NCBI RefSeq assembly: GCF_964656455.1
Contig: NC_135714.1
Coordinates: 125,358,131 to 125,422,130, forward strand
Direction of reading: 5' to 3'
Source: Halichoerus grypus
Lineage: Eukaryota > Chordata > Mammalia > Carnivora > Phocidae
DNA length: 64,000 nucleotides
Below the pieces are notes generated by a model. The model did not search any database and was not told the DNA's origin. It saw only the letters and a program-made list of their open reading frames with translations. Shown here piece by piece: positions 1 through 12,769 of the stretch. The position numbers and the translations under genes were made by a program. The stretch's first letter is position 1; every line of letters begins with the position of its first letter.

Positions 1-630
1 ACCTCCTGCCACTCCCCTTCGCACACTCAACTGCTCTCAGACACACTGGCAGCCCCTTAAACACACCACACCCTGCTGCCTCTGCCTGAAGTGCTCTTTG
101 CCAAATGTAACATGACTGGACTCTTTCACGTCTCAGTTTCAATGTCACTGAAATGCCTGGCAGCCTATCTGAACAGGGTCCAACTTCGGCTGTTTTCTCT
201 CCCAACATCTTATTTCCTCTTTCACTCTACCTCCCCTAATTGTCACTCATTTAGGCACTTGTTTCACTTCTGTATCCTTCATAAGATGAGGCTTGGAAGA
301 ACAAGAGTCACGTACTGTCCCAAACCACATCCACTCTCCCAACTCTTGCCTCCCAGAATCTAACCCTCCTTGTTCTCCCGAGCTTACTAGACACAGCCAC
401 ACCACTGGGTTCCTGCTCATGCTCTTCTCTCTGTGGAAAGCCTTCCTGACAATCTGCAGACTTTCAAAATCTTTCCTGTCTTTCCCCTCAAATGCCACCT
501 CATCCCAGAAGGCTTCTTCGAGTCCCATATTAGAATTACCTTATTGTTGAGTTTCAGCACCACTTTATTTAGAGTATGAATCCCATCATAGTTTGCACCA
601 AGGTTAGTTGTATATAGGTCTGTCACCTTC
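1..630 (+). repeat. L2-like LINE remnants (two adjacent pieces)
   Basis: CT-rich sequence with phrases typical of the L2 3' region, such as 'ctgcctctgcctgaagtgct' near 80 and 'atgccacctcatcccagaag' near 490. The second piece (about 300-630) repeats an L2 portion already passed in the first, so two old copies are likely. Short open frames on both strands here are by-products of low stop density in CT-rich DNA. Family call is from memory of the consensus. Confidence 0.55.
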
Positions 631-1600
631 ACAACCATACTTCTGATTGTTTGGGGTATTTCTCTTAGTATGAGGTTTTCAATTTTTAAACAACATTTAA
701 TTGATACCCTCCCTTCACCTCCTTTCAGCAAATAAATTGTATGACTTAAGAGACAAAGGATAATTCCACTTATTAAACAAAACTGGTAAATAAGTCAAAG
801 GTTTTCTATATCAGAATTTTCATAAAAATCTCTAAAATCATTGCTATTTGTCAGACTTTAACAATAAGCAAGTTAACAGTAAAATAACTAAAATGCCTAT
901 TTGGCAAATAATGGCAACTAAAGGAGAACAACCATGTTTCCTCCTTTACACTTTTACTTTTAACCAAATGAAAATGGAAAACGAGTCAACAGGCCGTTCT
1001 AATGTGGATGATTTCGTAAGAATGTAAATATGATGATGTCTCAGATATAACAACATGGACTCATGAGTCCCAAAAGGAAACACAGTGCTTAATATTAACA
1101 GAAGGAAGACATAGCCAAAAACACCCACTGATTTTCAAAAACAATTTTATACAACTAATTTTTGGAATTATTTGGTAAAAGGTAAATATGAGTAACTGAC
1201 CTATTTTAATTCCCCTCAAAAGGATAGGTATAACAAGTAATGATGATACATTAAACTCAAAAGAGTGGGATTTCAGAATTGACAAAGTCCCTCTTGGGTT
1301 TTTGGATGTTTTGAGGTTTTCATTACTCTACTTGTAAGATCTTTCAAGTTGTCTCATTTTAAATGTTAAAAAGGATGAAAAAAATGTATATATGAATCAT
1401 CTCTGAAAATATTTTTCAAAGAACATTATTAGTACTGGAAATTCCCTCTCAAAATATCTCTATTTCTTTTTTTTTTTTAATCTTAGCCATGTCTCCTTTC
1501 CCACTAAACTATTTCATATTTATTCCCTTTCGATAACTAACATTTGAATCTAAAAGATAAAATCTAAAGGAACACCAGATAGGGTGTTTCTGAAAGAGTC
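631..1600. other. Unassigned AT-rich DNA
   Basis: No gene, RNA or recognisable repeat seen. Contains a T-rich tract near 1470. Short frames on the minus strand (946-1285) have no coding character. Confidence 0.5.
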
Positions 1601-2050
1601 ACATTCAGCTGCATACAACAGAAAATCCAAACTGAATTGGCTAAGAAAAGACAGAGGTTTATTTTTCTCCCATATGAAAAAAGTTGGGGGCCAGGCACTC
1701 AAGGCTAACACCGAGTCACCCTAGTCAACCGGGACTCTGCCTTGTCTAGATTTGTGCACCATTCTTACTCACAGCTTTTATTCTCAAGATTGACACATGG
1801 CGCAACATGGCTGCTGGAGCTCTAGCCTAACGACCACAATTCAGGCAAGAAAAAAAAAAAAAGAAGGCGAGGAAAGGCAAAAGATCATGTCTTCTAGCTG
1901 CGTCGATTCCCTTAAGGAGATTTCCCAGAAATCTTGCCAACGTCTTAATGTCTTCTGCCTATATCTCAATAACCACCCTTACCTGTTAAAAAACAAAAGA
2001 AAACAAAACAAACAAGCAAAAAAACCCACCAAGAAATGTAGTCTTTTATT
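1601..2050. repeat. Ancient interspersed repeat, family not named
   Basis: Contains 'atggctgctggagctctagc' (about 1807) and 'gaaatgtagtcttttattta' (about 2033), phrases I recognise from a widespread old mammalian repeat. The middle is disrupted by A-rich low-complexity tracts (1849-1862 and 1986-2030). A 126-codon frame at 1797-2177 lies across it and is not a gene. Confidence 0.5.
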
Positions 2051-2299
2051 TAGGCACAATATGGTTTGGAATAAAATCATGACTTTGTTAGTAAGGAATG
2101 AAGGAAGAATGGATATTGGAAAAGCCACCTACTGTAATCCTGAAAGGACATATCTACTTGAAGATAAACATTTCTGACCTTATCTTATGCCCTCTCCCAT
2201 GGACTTGCTATGACCCAACCAATAGAGCTTCATGGTAGGGCCCAGGACACTGCAGAATCCCTGTAATTGCTTTCATCCTTCATGGAAAGGCCTGTCCTC

Positions 2300-2640
2300 T
2301 GACTTATTCCATTGGCTGGCTCCTTCTCATTTTCAGACCTCTTCTCTGCTAAAACGCCACCTCACAAGACTGTCCTCACAACTCTGGTCTGCCGGAGTCT
2401 CCTTTCCCAACCCCAATACTCTCCCCACGACACCCTATTATATCCTCCAAAGCACTTAACACAATGAGCAATCGCTGCCTTTAAATATTTGTTTAATAGT
2501 TTATTATATGTAAATGCCCAAAGAGAGCATTAAACTCATGAGAACAGGGGTCAGTCTTGATCACCATTCTGTCCCCAGAACCCAAACTCATGCCTGTCAC
2601 ACTATGGGGTTCAATAAATCCTTATTAAACAAATGGGGGA
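2300..2640 (+). repeat. L2-like LINE 3' remnant
   Basis: Follows the L2 3' order: 'aacgccacctcacaag', then 'tccaaagcacttaacac', then 'ggttcaataaatccttatta' near 2610, the degenerate L2 terminus. Plus orientation. Confidence 0.6.
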
Positions 2641-4497
2641 AAACACCAAAGAAATTGGTAAATAAATATTTTGACAAATTGGTAAAAATTCAGCTAGTAA
2701 ATAAAAATATCACTTTACCAACATTTTTGTTTTGTGGGACCAATTAAACCCCAAATCCCCTCCTGTAGTTATGATTTGTATGAGTCATAAGAATCAGCTT
2801 TCGTGTGTGGCAACCTAAGGGCAGTCCAGTTGGCTGGAATCGTTCTGCTGGGCCCAAGATTTTATCTCCTTCTGCATAACATGATAGGAAAGCTGACTTC
2901 CTCTACAAGCTTTGCTTTGGAAATCTCCTAGGAAAGCCTCTGTGAGCACACAGTCTTCTTCAAAGGCTTCTCGGAAGAGCCTAAGCAGACCACTCATGTA
3001 TCTTTTTTTGTCCTTTTAATAGATTAGAAGTTTATGGAGAAAGTGATTCTAAAGCTTCTTTTTACCTTAGTATTTTACCTAGCATTCTTAGGACATAAAT
3101 GGAAGGACTTAAGAAATGAAGAAAGAGAAGGCAAGAGGGAGAGAGGAAGAGAAAAAAGAGGAAGAAAGAGAGATGAAATGAGCAATTGGACCCTTTAGTG
3201 GCAAAGGAGAACTTGTCATTGTGGCCGACTGAGTCCCAGTCTGTTGAGAATTGCTAGAAGACATTTTAGTATCTAATTCTTCAAGTAGCTCATTAGGGTG
3301 ATGAAAAGCCCACGATGAAGGGACAGTGCCATGTTTGAAGAGCCAGGGTTCCTGTTGTCCTGAATTATTAAGTAGTCAATATTCAGTGGGCCACTGCATG
3401 CCTGCCTGCCTGTCTTCAGCAGGTGGTGCCCCTCTGCCTTTCTCTAGAAAGCAGCTGTGTCCTCCCAGCTCCCCCAGAGCTTGCAAGAGCCATTTGTTTC
3501 ATTTAAGACAGACACTGTCATTATTTTGTGCAAAACTTCACAGAAATATTTCCTCCTAAATGCTTGAACCATCTGAGTAGCACGGGGCAGGCTACTGGCT
3601 TCATTAATAATGCATCCATGCTTATCAATAGGTTTAGACAACTGGTATTTAGAAGTTTCTTCAGAAGGAGTGGGATGGATTTTTTTTTCACACCAGTTAG
3701 CTTCATTCTGTCAGTTCCTTGATGTTGACATTACATCCAACTATGTTCTGAAAACCAAAGGTGCTAAAACTGTCTGGGCTGTTCTCTCTTGCTTTGGAGT
3801 GCTTCTTGACACAGCTAAGTCATAGTGGTTGGCCTTTGCCCATTTCTGCCCTTCCTTTCAAGTGTACTCTAAAGGGAAAAATATTTCCAATCACTTCACT
3901 TGAAACCTTACTACAGGGTGGCTCCTCACCCTAGGTTAATTCAGGCTGGTTCTTGTTTGTACCCTGCTCTGGTCCTCCTATGTTTCAGTAGAAAACAGTA
4001 GAAGTGAACTCTGTGGACATGTATCCTGTGCTTGAAAAGTCACACAACCATTTTTGGATCACTTACAGTTCACAGAAGAAATAATACAACTTCTGGAGTT
4101 TGGGATGAGAAAGGCCACGGCAAAGTTCAATCTACTGGTTTGTTTGCAACCTGTCTGTACCCTGCCAAAAAGCAATGCCAAAAGTAATGAAGACACTCTG
4201 AAGTCCTATAAGGTATCAATGACAGAAAGAAAAGCCATGTAAGAGCAATTAAAACATTATTTTTTTTCAAGGCTGGAGCATGAAATATATCAATGTAGGA
4301 ATTTCTTTTCAGAATGATTTCTCAAGATTTCCTTTATAAAGCTCATGTTATCATTGCTGCTTATTAAAATATATAGCTATCTGAGTGAAACTGACAGAGC
4401 TAGTGTCAGAGTCCCATTTTTAACGGAGAAATTATATAGCAGGAAGTTTAAGAATTTTTTCCTAGAGCCATACATACAAAAGGACAATATGCATAAA
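2641..4497. other. Unassigned DNA with a purine tract
   Basis: No gene recognised. A GA-rich purine tract occupies about 3118-3177. A minus-strand 60-codon frame at 2815-2997 looks protein-like in composition but has no supporting signals. The rest is ordinary unique-looking sequence. Confidence 0.45.
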
Positions 4498-4499
4498 AT

Positions 4500-4560
4500 C
4501 ACACACACACACAGACACACACACACACACCCCTACACACACACACACACATGCACACAG
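4500..4560. repeat. (CA)n microsatellite
   Basis: Interrupted CA dinucleotide run, broken by 'ag', 'cccct' and 'atg' interruptions, about 60 bp. It ends a 74-codon plus frame that is only repeat-encoded His/Thr. Confidence 0.95.
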
Positions 4561-5358
4561 ACGATGTGAAGGTAAAACTCAAATTGCACATACGAATTCA
4601 TTAACAATTCTTTACTATGCTGTATTTTTCAAGATAGGGAAGATTGAGACAATTTCCCTTTCTAGGCACTCATATCCTGTGGCTGAAAATGAGTGATTAT
4701 GCAGTTATCCAAAGTAGTGAGAATTCTGAGCTGAAAGTATTCTATATGTGCAGAAAAGTGAATTGAGTTGGGTCATATGCCATCAACCACTGTCAGCCTG
4801 AATTTAACCCAAAATAGGAAAGATGCCTGAGGGTTGTTTGTTCATGAGGCAAAGCAGGATGTTTGGAGCCAATGGGTAGGTCAAAGAATTGTTTGCCTGG
4901 CACTGTGTGATGTCCTCTTTTCAGGTTTTGTGGCGTATCAATGTGAACCAGCCACAGAAGACCCATCAGACAGAGGAAAAACTTTTCTGGCTTAACTGAA
5001 TGCTTTCCTTTGCTTTAGAATCTGCCTCTGACGCCTTTGTTAATTAATTTGTGATTTCATAGCCGAGCCAATATATCTTTGGCTCACTGATGAGAATAAA
5101 GTTTCTGTTTATTTTAAACTGTCTAATATATTAAAATAGTGTGTCTGGGGAGCATTTTAGCATATACACATATATTTGAAATATACAACTGTGTATATAA
5201 CTATATATAAGTATTTATAACTATATATAGCTACAACTATATATATAACTATATATACAGTTTTTCAAAAGTTTTGGTTGACCCAAAGCAAAATATTTGG
5301 AATTTAAATTTCCAAAGGCATTAAAATAAATGTATTTACTGAGCACAACAACTCATGT
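4561..5358. other. Unique DNA with a TATA-rich patch
   Basis: No gene seen. About 5160-5265 is a degenerate TA-rich patch with repeated 'aactatatat' units. The stretch 4920-5110 has balanced composition and no repeat signature, so it could be conserved non-coding DNA, but this cannot be judged from one sequence. Confidence 0.45.
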
Positions 5359-5373
5359 AAAAGCGGCATTTCA

Positions 5374-5564
5374 GGGGCGCCTGGGTGGCTCAGTCAGTGG
5401 GGTGTCTGCTTTCAGCTCATGATCTCAAGGTCCTGGGATGGAGCCCCATGTTGGGTTCCCCGCTCAGTGCACAGTCTGCTTGAGATTTTCTCCCTCTCCC
5501 TCTGCCCTCCCCCTGCACTCTCTTTCTCTCTCTCAAATAAATAGAGAAAATCTTTAAAAAAAAT
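5374..5564 (+). mobile_element. Carnivore SINE (SINEC), full length
   Basis: tRNA-Lys-derived SINE. The head 'ggggcgcctgggtggctcag' carries the A-box region; a CT-rich body follows, then a 'tctttaaaaaaaataaaa' tail. Flanking near-identical 16-bp target duplications lie at about 5359-5374 and 5565-5580 (three mismatches), showing L1-machinery insertion some time ago. Confidence 0.95.
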
Positions 5565-5580
5565 AAAAGTGATATTTCAG

Positions 5581-7009
5581 TATTGCCATGGTGAAACTGA
5601 CTAGTAAATTAGGTTCAATTTTTGCAGTTTTAGACAAAAATTTTTAAAAAGAGAGAAAGAAAATTTTACTAGTAATTTACTCCTTTTTTTTTTCAACGGG
5701 GAATTGAACTTAAGAATTTAACACAATTTAAAAATTGAAATTTTACTTCTGTCTATATGATTGTTCATGAACTGACATCAATTTCTTCTGCCAATTTTAC
5801 CTCTTTTTTCCTGACAAGAATACCACTCCTCCTCTGACAGAGGAATCACTTGGAACACATGCTCTTTGTCACTATTTGTGTAGTAGAATGAATTTATATT
5901 AGCAGATAACACAAGAGTTTCCCTGTTTAGGAAAATTCCAGGATGGATAGTGGCCTTGAGTGAGGAAGTTGGGTCCTAACTTAATTCAAGAGAATGGTCT
6001 GGAGGAGAGGAAAGAATAGTAAAACAACAAGTAAATGAACTGTTCCATTTACAAAGTTAATGATTATTGAAGATGGGAGTAGAACGAAGAGAAAGGAGAA
6101 CAAAAGAGAACCAAAAGAGAGACTAGGATAAGCAGCATGTTGGGAAGCTGGATCCAACAGAGAAATGACTGGGGAAAGATTAAGGGGGCTGAGTACTCAT
6201 AGACACTATTAGGAGCAGGATTTTCTAGTAACAATTGAAAGGTGTTGCCTGTGTCCACATGAACCCTCTCTGGCTCTAACCCATCAGCAAACCTGCTCCA
6301 CCCCAAGTCTGGCATTCGTATTTTGGTCAGTAAAAGAGTCAGGGAGTTGTTCACCATGGTGCAGAATGGCACACTGGGATAACTGGATGATCCAGGAACC
6401 TGGGACCAGTGGAGAGTGGCTAATCCCAACCATCCTCACCCACCCCAAACCATCCCACAAGGATACTCAGAGGTTCTCAGGGAAACCAGGTTTTCCAACT
6501 GCAGACGAGATGGAAATTTGAGCCAATTTTCTTTGTATCACGAAAGCCTGGATGACCTGTGCTAATACCTGGCTTTTATTTGATTTTATAGGGTCATAGT
6601 GTTCTCTGATAATTTCTGTAGACTTGGAGGTTTCTATTAAGATTTTTACTAACTGTAGACACTTATATGCCTAAAATACCAGAGTCATTTACTCATTGAG
6701 AACGTGCAGCTCACAGAAGGTGATAAGCCATGTATACATGAAATTATAGCAAACCACAAGTCATCAGGTATGTGTAAATCCATACATTACATTTTAAAAT
6801 TAATATAGTAAGTCAAAAATTGTGCTGTGCAATTAAAATGGGCAAGTAAAGAAGTTGGCAGTAAAAAGTATAGTAAACTCTATTCCTATTGTCACTGCTC
6901 ATTATCACTTATTAGACTTTGGTAAAAGCCTCTTGGCTCCCTGTCTTCAGTGCTCTCATCACTAAAAGTTATTCTTTACTTTGTTACTAAATTAATCATA
7001 ATGAGGAAG
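5581..7009. other. Unassigned DNA
   Basis: No gene or clear repeat recognised. A 121-codon minus frame (6064-6429) lacks a start context, splice signals or any recognisable domain and is treated as chance. Confidence 0.45.
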
Positions 7010-7400
7010 AGTCCTGTCTGGCACAATGCCTGGCACGGGATAGGGTTTCAAGAAACACTTGTTAAATGAACAAATCAATCAGTGATTCTTTTCTATCCTA
7101 CACACAAATTTCAGTGTCTCATTATTTCCTATTTATCTTTCTAATACTATATCTCATCATACCTCATTACTGTTTATAATGTTTCTATGTTCTGGCCCCA
7201 CTCCCATTCTTATCTCTTATTCTATGCTCTTCCTTCATTCGATGTGCCCTTTTCCCCATTCCAGGAGTTTGCTTTATCGCTCTTTCAAAGCCCTTCCAAC
7301 TATCAATAGCTCTTTCTCTCTGAACATCCCAGCAAGAAATAATAACTCTTCTTCCCATCTTCCATACAAATTTACCTTCACCTTCCTATCACACTAATTA
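7010..7400 (+). repeat. Probable L2-like remnant(s)
   Basis: 'gcacaatgcctggcacggga' (about 7020) followed by 'aaacacttgttaaatgaaca' resembles the L2 or MIR terminal region. The CT-rich stretch to 7400 resembles L2 3' sequence. Heavily diverged; two fragments are possible. Confidence 0.4.
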
Positions 7401-7439
7401 TTGTTTACTGGATAGTACACTAATTTGTGCCCAGCATAT

Positions 7440-7960
7440 CTGTACAGTATAAAGGTCAGGGTACTTTGATACAGACAACAGAACCCACTCCAGCTAGCTT
7501 ACATAAAATGGGATTTATCACAGGTTATTACATAGGTTATAGAATTACTGGGAGGACCAGGGAATCAAGCTTAGGTCATTCGATATGTAGCAATAATGCA
7601 ACCAAAAGAACCATTTAACTTTATCAAGAGAACTGTTTGCCCAAAGATTCCATTCGTACTGCCTCCATTCATGGTACCTACAAGACCAGGGACAAAACAT
7701 AGAGTCTAAAATCTCAGATGCCTTGGGAAAACCAAATGCTTCTGCCATAATCAGTCCCCCTACTGTGACCCCAAGCTCATGTTGCTACTTCTATTTTCAA
7801 AGTCTTATGCCCACTTAGCAGTGGCCACATGGAATTGTAGCTACAGGGGAGTCTGAGAAATGTTATTTCTAGGTGCCCACACTCTACAGTCCAGAAAGGC
7901 ATGACAGAAGTGGGTCAGAGCAGATTGATCCAGTCTATGGGATCTACCGCATTTAGTAGG
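7440..7960. repeat. Ancient interspersed repeat, family not named
   Basis: 'gatacagacaacagaaccca', then 'aaaatgggatttatcacagg' and, further right, 'gccacatggaattgtagcta' are phrases of a common old mammalian repeat. It seems related to the copy at 1601-2050. No coding content. Confidence 0.45.
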
Positions 7961-7989
7961 CAGACTGAGAGCATAACTCATGGCTGATC

Positions 7990-8065
7990 ATCTTTGTATT
8001 TTCCACTTGCCTATAGGCAGTGCTCAATGACTATGTGTCAAATAAATTATTACATGAGTGAATAT
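7990..8065 (+). repeat. L2-like terminal fragment
   Basis: 'ggcagtgctcaatgactatg' followed by 'aaataaattattacatgagtgaat' style sequence matches the degenerate 3' terminus of L2. Confidence 0.4.
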
Positions 8066-9585
8066 ATATCACGTGTACAGTATGCAAGGCAAAGGAGAGT
8101 TAAGAAAGGGGAACTGGAGCTGGTAAAAACTTTGATGTTGCCTTTTCAGAACTCTTTTATTTAAATCACCAAACTATCATCCTTTAAAATAAGCTCCTTA
8201 ATTTACCAAACACTATGAAGAAGAAGCAGGTGTCAGAGAAAGAGGATCCTAACCACTAACTGCCTCCTTCTTCTTTCACCACTAATGAAAAATGGCTTCG
8301 GATGTCCTTGCACTGCAAGTAAAATTACAATTTGTTCATTTTTCCTCCCAAATAAAGAACAAATAAAAAGATAGTGTTTTTTCAGAAAGTTTATAGGCCA
8401 AGAATAAAACCTTAAACAACTGATGATATGCATATCCCCCAGACACATAAATCACTGAAAAAACTTGTCTTATTTCTCCTATTAAAAAAATCTACCTAAG
8501 AGAGCCACCTCAAGTGCCAATTTCACTTCATTTGCAGGTTAGAAACACAGATTTTGGTAACATTCTTAACAGGTCACCCTCCAAAAAAAAAAAAAAAATC
8601 CAAGAAAGCAAAGTAATGTGTGTTTTATATTAATGATCATTTAGACATAAACTATTGATAATTTAAAAGTAAATTAAAAGTCAACAATGTTAAATAGCAT
8701 TTAGATAACACCGATAAAACCATGAAGGTCATCATTGACCAAGGTGAAGTATTTTATATATTCATAATAAGAGCCATTGAATATTGCCATCCTTAACTCC
8801 ATGACTACCAACAAGTTTTAGTCCCTCCGCCTTCCCTTCCCTAGTGAATTAGTGACAGACCATCGTGCAACCACCAGAATTATTAAGGGATTCAAAAGTA
8901 GCTTCTGGAGTCACATCTAATGGAAATAATGGTGGGCAAAAAGTTCCCAATTTAATGAACACAAATACAGTATTTCGAGAAACCATAAAAATATTTTTTT
9001 GCTTAGTGAAATACAGTTTTGTAGGGAAGAGAGAGTGGTAATGTAGCAGTTTTTACAAGCTCTGTGGTAATTCACTGTAGTAGAAAAGATTCTGGAAGAA
9101 AGGAAGCTAGCTTTATATCTGCTTACACAAACATGCCATTTCCCCAAACCACTTAAAACTCTATCATCTTCATAATTTTCCTTTGAATTTTCCTATAACT
9201 CTGATTGAAGAGACTAGCAATAGAAATCAGTCATCAGGGAAGCAGTGAGATACAGCTATGATTCTAAAGAAAAGAGAGAACAGTTACATTCCATAACACA
9301 CCATCTGAGGAGCCCTAGGTCACTTGAAATTAAGAACGCACCAATTATAAAGGACGGACTTTCTCTTATGTGCCACAATTTCCTGTACGGTCTGTTTTTG
9401 TTGTTTTGGTTTGGTGAAAAAGCTGGCATCTGGGATATAGTACACAGGGACACACACGTGAACATTTAAGATTGTTCTAAAATGTCCACTTAGTGTTATG
9501 GAGTTGGACAATGATTGGCTTCTGTTAACTGGCACAAGACCAGAGTCACTAGGACAACTTGCTTCCCAATTCCCTGATGTGTCTG
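8066..9585. other. Unassigned DNA
   Basis: No gene recognised. Contains an A17 tract near 8582. Short frames on both strands at 8917-9535 overlap each other and show no coding signs. Confidence 0.45.
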
Positions 9586-9602
9586 AAAGAGCCAGTGGGA
9601 GG

Positions 9603-9808
9603 GGTGCCTGGGTGGCTCAGTTGGTTGGACCTCCAACTCTTGGGTTTGGCTCAGGGCACCATCTCATGGGTTGTGAGATCAAGCCCTGCTTCGGGCCCTG
9701 CGCTCATCCAGGGGTCTGCTTGAGATTCTTTCCCTCTGCCCCTCCCCATTCACGCTCTCTTTCTCTTTCTCTCTCTCTTTCTCTCTAAAATAAATAAGAC
9801 AATCTTTA
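9603..9808 (+). mobile_element. Carnivore SINE (SINEC), older subtype, exact TSD
   Basis: Head 'ggtgcctgggtggctcagtt', a variant body with 'ccaactcttgggtttggctc', CT-rich stretch and 'aaaataaataag...tctttaaaa' tail. A perfect 17-bp target duplication lies at 9586-9602 and 9809-9825. The diagnostic body differs from the copies at 30867 and 52359, marking a different subfamily. Confidence 0.96.
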
Positions 9809-9825
9809 AAAGAGCCAGTGGGAGG

Positions 9826-10662
9826 CTGCCTTGTGGAGGAAGAGAAAGAGGGCAGGAGATGGGAGAGTTTCTGTGGAGTGGACCAAAGTGGGGAACAGGG
9901 AAATGCAGGAATTCAGAGTTTAACTGCCTCCTTTGTGCCTGGTCGAGGGAAAGATCTCCCCACTGCCTTCAAACTCCTCGATTAAATGCTTGCACTTTTG
10001 CAATGGAGAAGGTAATTCTCCACTAAATGTAACGTTCAACAACTTCACACTTTCTCTTTCTGTGCATTTCCAGGGGTGGTTGTGTACAGTTAAGATAAAA
10101 GAATCCAATAACATAAAACTATTTTAATAATTTTTAAAGGAAGTTTAAATGATACACACTCGATCAGGGTCGATGAAAATGGCACTAGTGTCGAAGGGCA
10201 ACAGGTTGCTAATAAATACAATAGTTTAGGAAAGTGCTGCTTCTGTCATGGAAAAACTATATTCTGGGAAAAATAATACTACTGTAATTCAGTTTTGAAA
10301 GCTATTGAGACTTCTTGGATGAAGAATGTAGTTATTAAAGGCAAAAGTACACAATATGTTGTAATGAAATGTTTGTGCTTCACACTTCATTAAATGTTTT
10401 GTGGGCCCCTGGGGAAATTCTATCTCTCACACACAGAAATAATGTTTATACATGGTGGTATCACTAGAGGGAGTGCATAGAGCAATGTTCAAAGGAAGAA
10501 CTTGCTACGATTTCAGTTATGTTCAATTTAAAACATCAAAACAAGACATGTGAAAAAATATGGGTAATATTGATGAAGGAGCACATGAAATTTTGCTGTG
10601 ACTTTGGTAATCTTTATACCTAATTGAGATGCCATTTTTTCTTTACTTAATTTTAAAATAAA
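9826..10662. other. Unassigned DNA
   Basis: No gene recognised. Two 64-codon frames overlap on opposite strands at 9920-10127, which argues that neither is real. Confidence 0.45.
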
Positions 10663-10675
10663 ATATTATGGGTTT

Positions 10676-10838
10676 GGGGGCACCTGGGTGGCTCAGTTGG
10701 TTAAGCGTCTGACTTCAGCTTGGGTCGTGCTCTGGGGTCCTGGGATGGAGCCCCTCCTGGAGCTCTGCCTCTCTCCCTCTGCCCTTACCCCAACTCTTGC
10801 TCTCTCTCGAGTAAATAAATAAAATCTTTAAAATATAT
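10676..10838 (+). mobile_element. Carnivore SINE (SINEC), internally shortened
   Basis: Head 'ggcacctgggtggctcagtt' and tail 'gtaaataaataaaatcttta'. The middle is shorter than in full copies. 13-bp target duplications 'atattatgggttt' lie at 10663-10675 and 10839-10851. Confidence 0.95.
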
Positions 10839-10851
10839 ATATTATGGGTTT

Positions 10852-12479
10852 TGCTTGAAGTATAGGGTGATGGAGGACACCAGATGGTTTGAATTAGTGG
10901 AATTAACTGAAAAAACATCAGATTCTAAATTCTGCTGCTAAGTAGAGCCAATATCATCACATTTAGGACTCTGAGATTCAGAAAGTTGGCAGTTTGGGGC
11001 CCACTGACTATATTAACTTACAGTATTTTGAAAGTAAAATGTAAAATAGTGGTACAATTGCAAAGAAATTCACAAAAAATAAAATAAAATTCTTGGGAGG
11101 TAACAAAGTCCACTCATAGGAAATATATGAAAAACATAATGAGTAACTTCATAAGGTCTCATTACCAAACGATCGTTAATCAAGAAAAGTAAAGTCATGT
11201 GAAGAAAAGAAAACTATGGAAGTTCTTGTCTGTTTATACCTGGTTTTGTTTGTTGTATGGACTTTGTCCTCTCAGCAGTGTTTCCTTAAGAGGCACATTC
11301 CGTTTGTCTGATCTAAACATACATACATACATACACACAACATTTCTAAGGAAAACAGAATGAGGAAACGTAAAAAGGAATCACATTCAAAGCAACATTA
11401 AAGAAAATGGGCTGATGTCCTACAGGCAACCAGGTCTTAAGTACTAACACCAAGATCCTTTAAAAAGTACTCTATGAGATTTCCAAGGAAGCTTTCCCTT
11501 GCCTCAAGAATATTTTTTCCCCTGAAGAAGTATGTTAACCTTAATGGCTTTCCCTAGAGCTAGAATTTCAATTAGCTGCTTTACTACCGTGACTCTAGCC
11601 ACGTAAAAAAGTGGTGACTCTTGAAGAATCTTGTTCTAAGCTATATTCTTCACGTGCACATCTAAGTTGAGTTTAATTTTTTTTTTTTAATTTCCAGGCT
11701 CCTGTATAATAACACTAAGATGTTAGTTATAAGAAATGCAAAACTTGAACTTGGAAGAGCATGATACTTGGATTTTCTTCTTGTTAATAAAAATACATGC
11801 TATATAAGTTGATTCTATTTGTTGAATAGTTACAAATGTTATTAAAAATGAAAGCCATACAGCGGGGCTCAGACGGGATGATGCCAACTGTAACAAAACT
11901 CTCAGTCTCTACAATCATTTTTATCTGCTCTATTTAATAATTGAATGCATTTTGCTATATTAAGCATTATGACAATATAATTATATATTATACTACATTA
12001 AGCATTATGGTAATGTTTTAAAAACCTAAAAATATAAGTTCCTTGAGGAGTTCACATACTGAGGATTACCAACTGTACAATATCTAATGGTGTATTTCTA
12101 ACTGACATTTCCAAAATAATTGATTACTACAATACTATTTATGTGGGCTCTTCACAGTTTTCTTGAAATACACACGAGCATCATCTCTGGGGATATTCGG
12201 AATAAAACACAGTGACAGATAAATAACTAATTAAAACTTCTGGGGTCTCTAAAAGAGCTAAGAGAATGGCAAGAGTTCAGAGTCTAGTCTCTTGACTTCA
12301 ATTTATATTTCAGTTCTTTAGGTAATTTCAACATTTTTATGCTTATGTAAAAGGCACATAATGTCTGACTCAGATTACCTAAATTATTCAAATAAAGGTC
12401 AAAACTTATCTAAAAGGATTCTTTAAAAACTAATCCTCATCACAAGAAAACAAATATTTTTGGAACTATGTGAGGTGAT
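10852..12479. other. Unassigned AT-rich DNA
   Basis: No gene recognised. A short (CATA)n run with 'catacatacatacataca' lies near 11318-11338. Low-complexity A/T patches occur near 11676-11690 and 11960-12010. Confidence 0.45.
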
Positions 12480-12489
12480 CAACATTAAC

Positions 12490-12610
12490 TAAACTTATTG
12501 TGATAATCATTTCACAGTATATACCTATATCCAAGCATTTTGTTGTACACCTAAAGACTCATACAATGTCTTATGTCAATTATATCTCATTAAAACTGGA
12601 AAAAAATAAT
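12490..12610 (+). repeat. Probable LINE 3'-end fragment
   Basis: 'ttttgttgtacacctaaaga', 'tatgtcaattatatctcatt' and a closing 'aaaactggaaaaaaat' match a familiar old LINE-type terminal region. Assignment to a specific L1 subfamily is not made. Confidence 0.5.
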
Positions 12611-12769
12611 AATTCTATTATAAACATGTCCCTCCACTTATGAGCTGTTCATGCTGCATTACAGGTGGGCCGTGCTGGCCCTCTTTAGGATGTTAGTCTT
12701 GGCACCCTTGCCTGTCAAGCATGGTTTCTTCTCTTCTACTTCATTTGTATATTAAGCCTAGAGAGGCCT

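Noticed and set aside
1797..2177. 126-codon plus frame
   Set aside because: Runs through an ancient repeat and A-rich low-complexity DNA coding for Lys runs.
2815..2997. Protein-like 60-codon minus frame (starts MSGLLRLFREAFEEDC)
   Set aside because: Composition is plausible, but there is no polyadenylation signal, A tail, splice pattern or recognised family; it may be an unnamed old repeat. A blastp search would settle it.
4500..4560. CRISPR-like or other functional tandem array
   Set aside because: Plain interrupted CA microsatellite; the same applies to the GT, TTTA and TTTC tracts elsewhere.
5374..5450. tRNA-like head sequences of the SINEC copies as real tRNA genes
   Set aside because: They are the tRNA-Lys-derived heads of SINEs, without intact cloverleaf ends, and are followed by SINE bodies and A tails.
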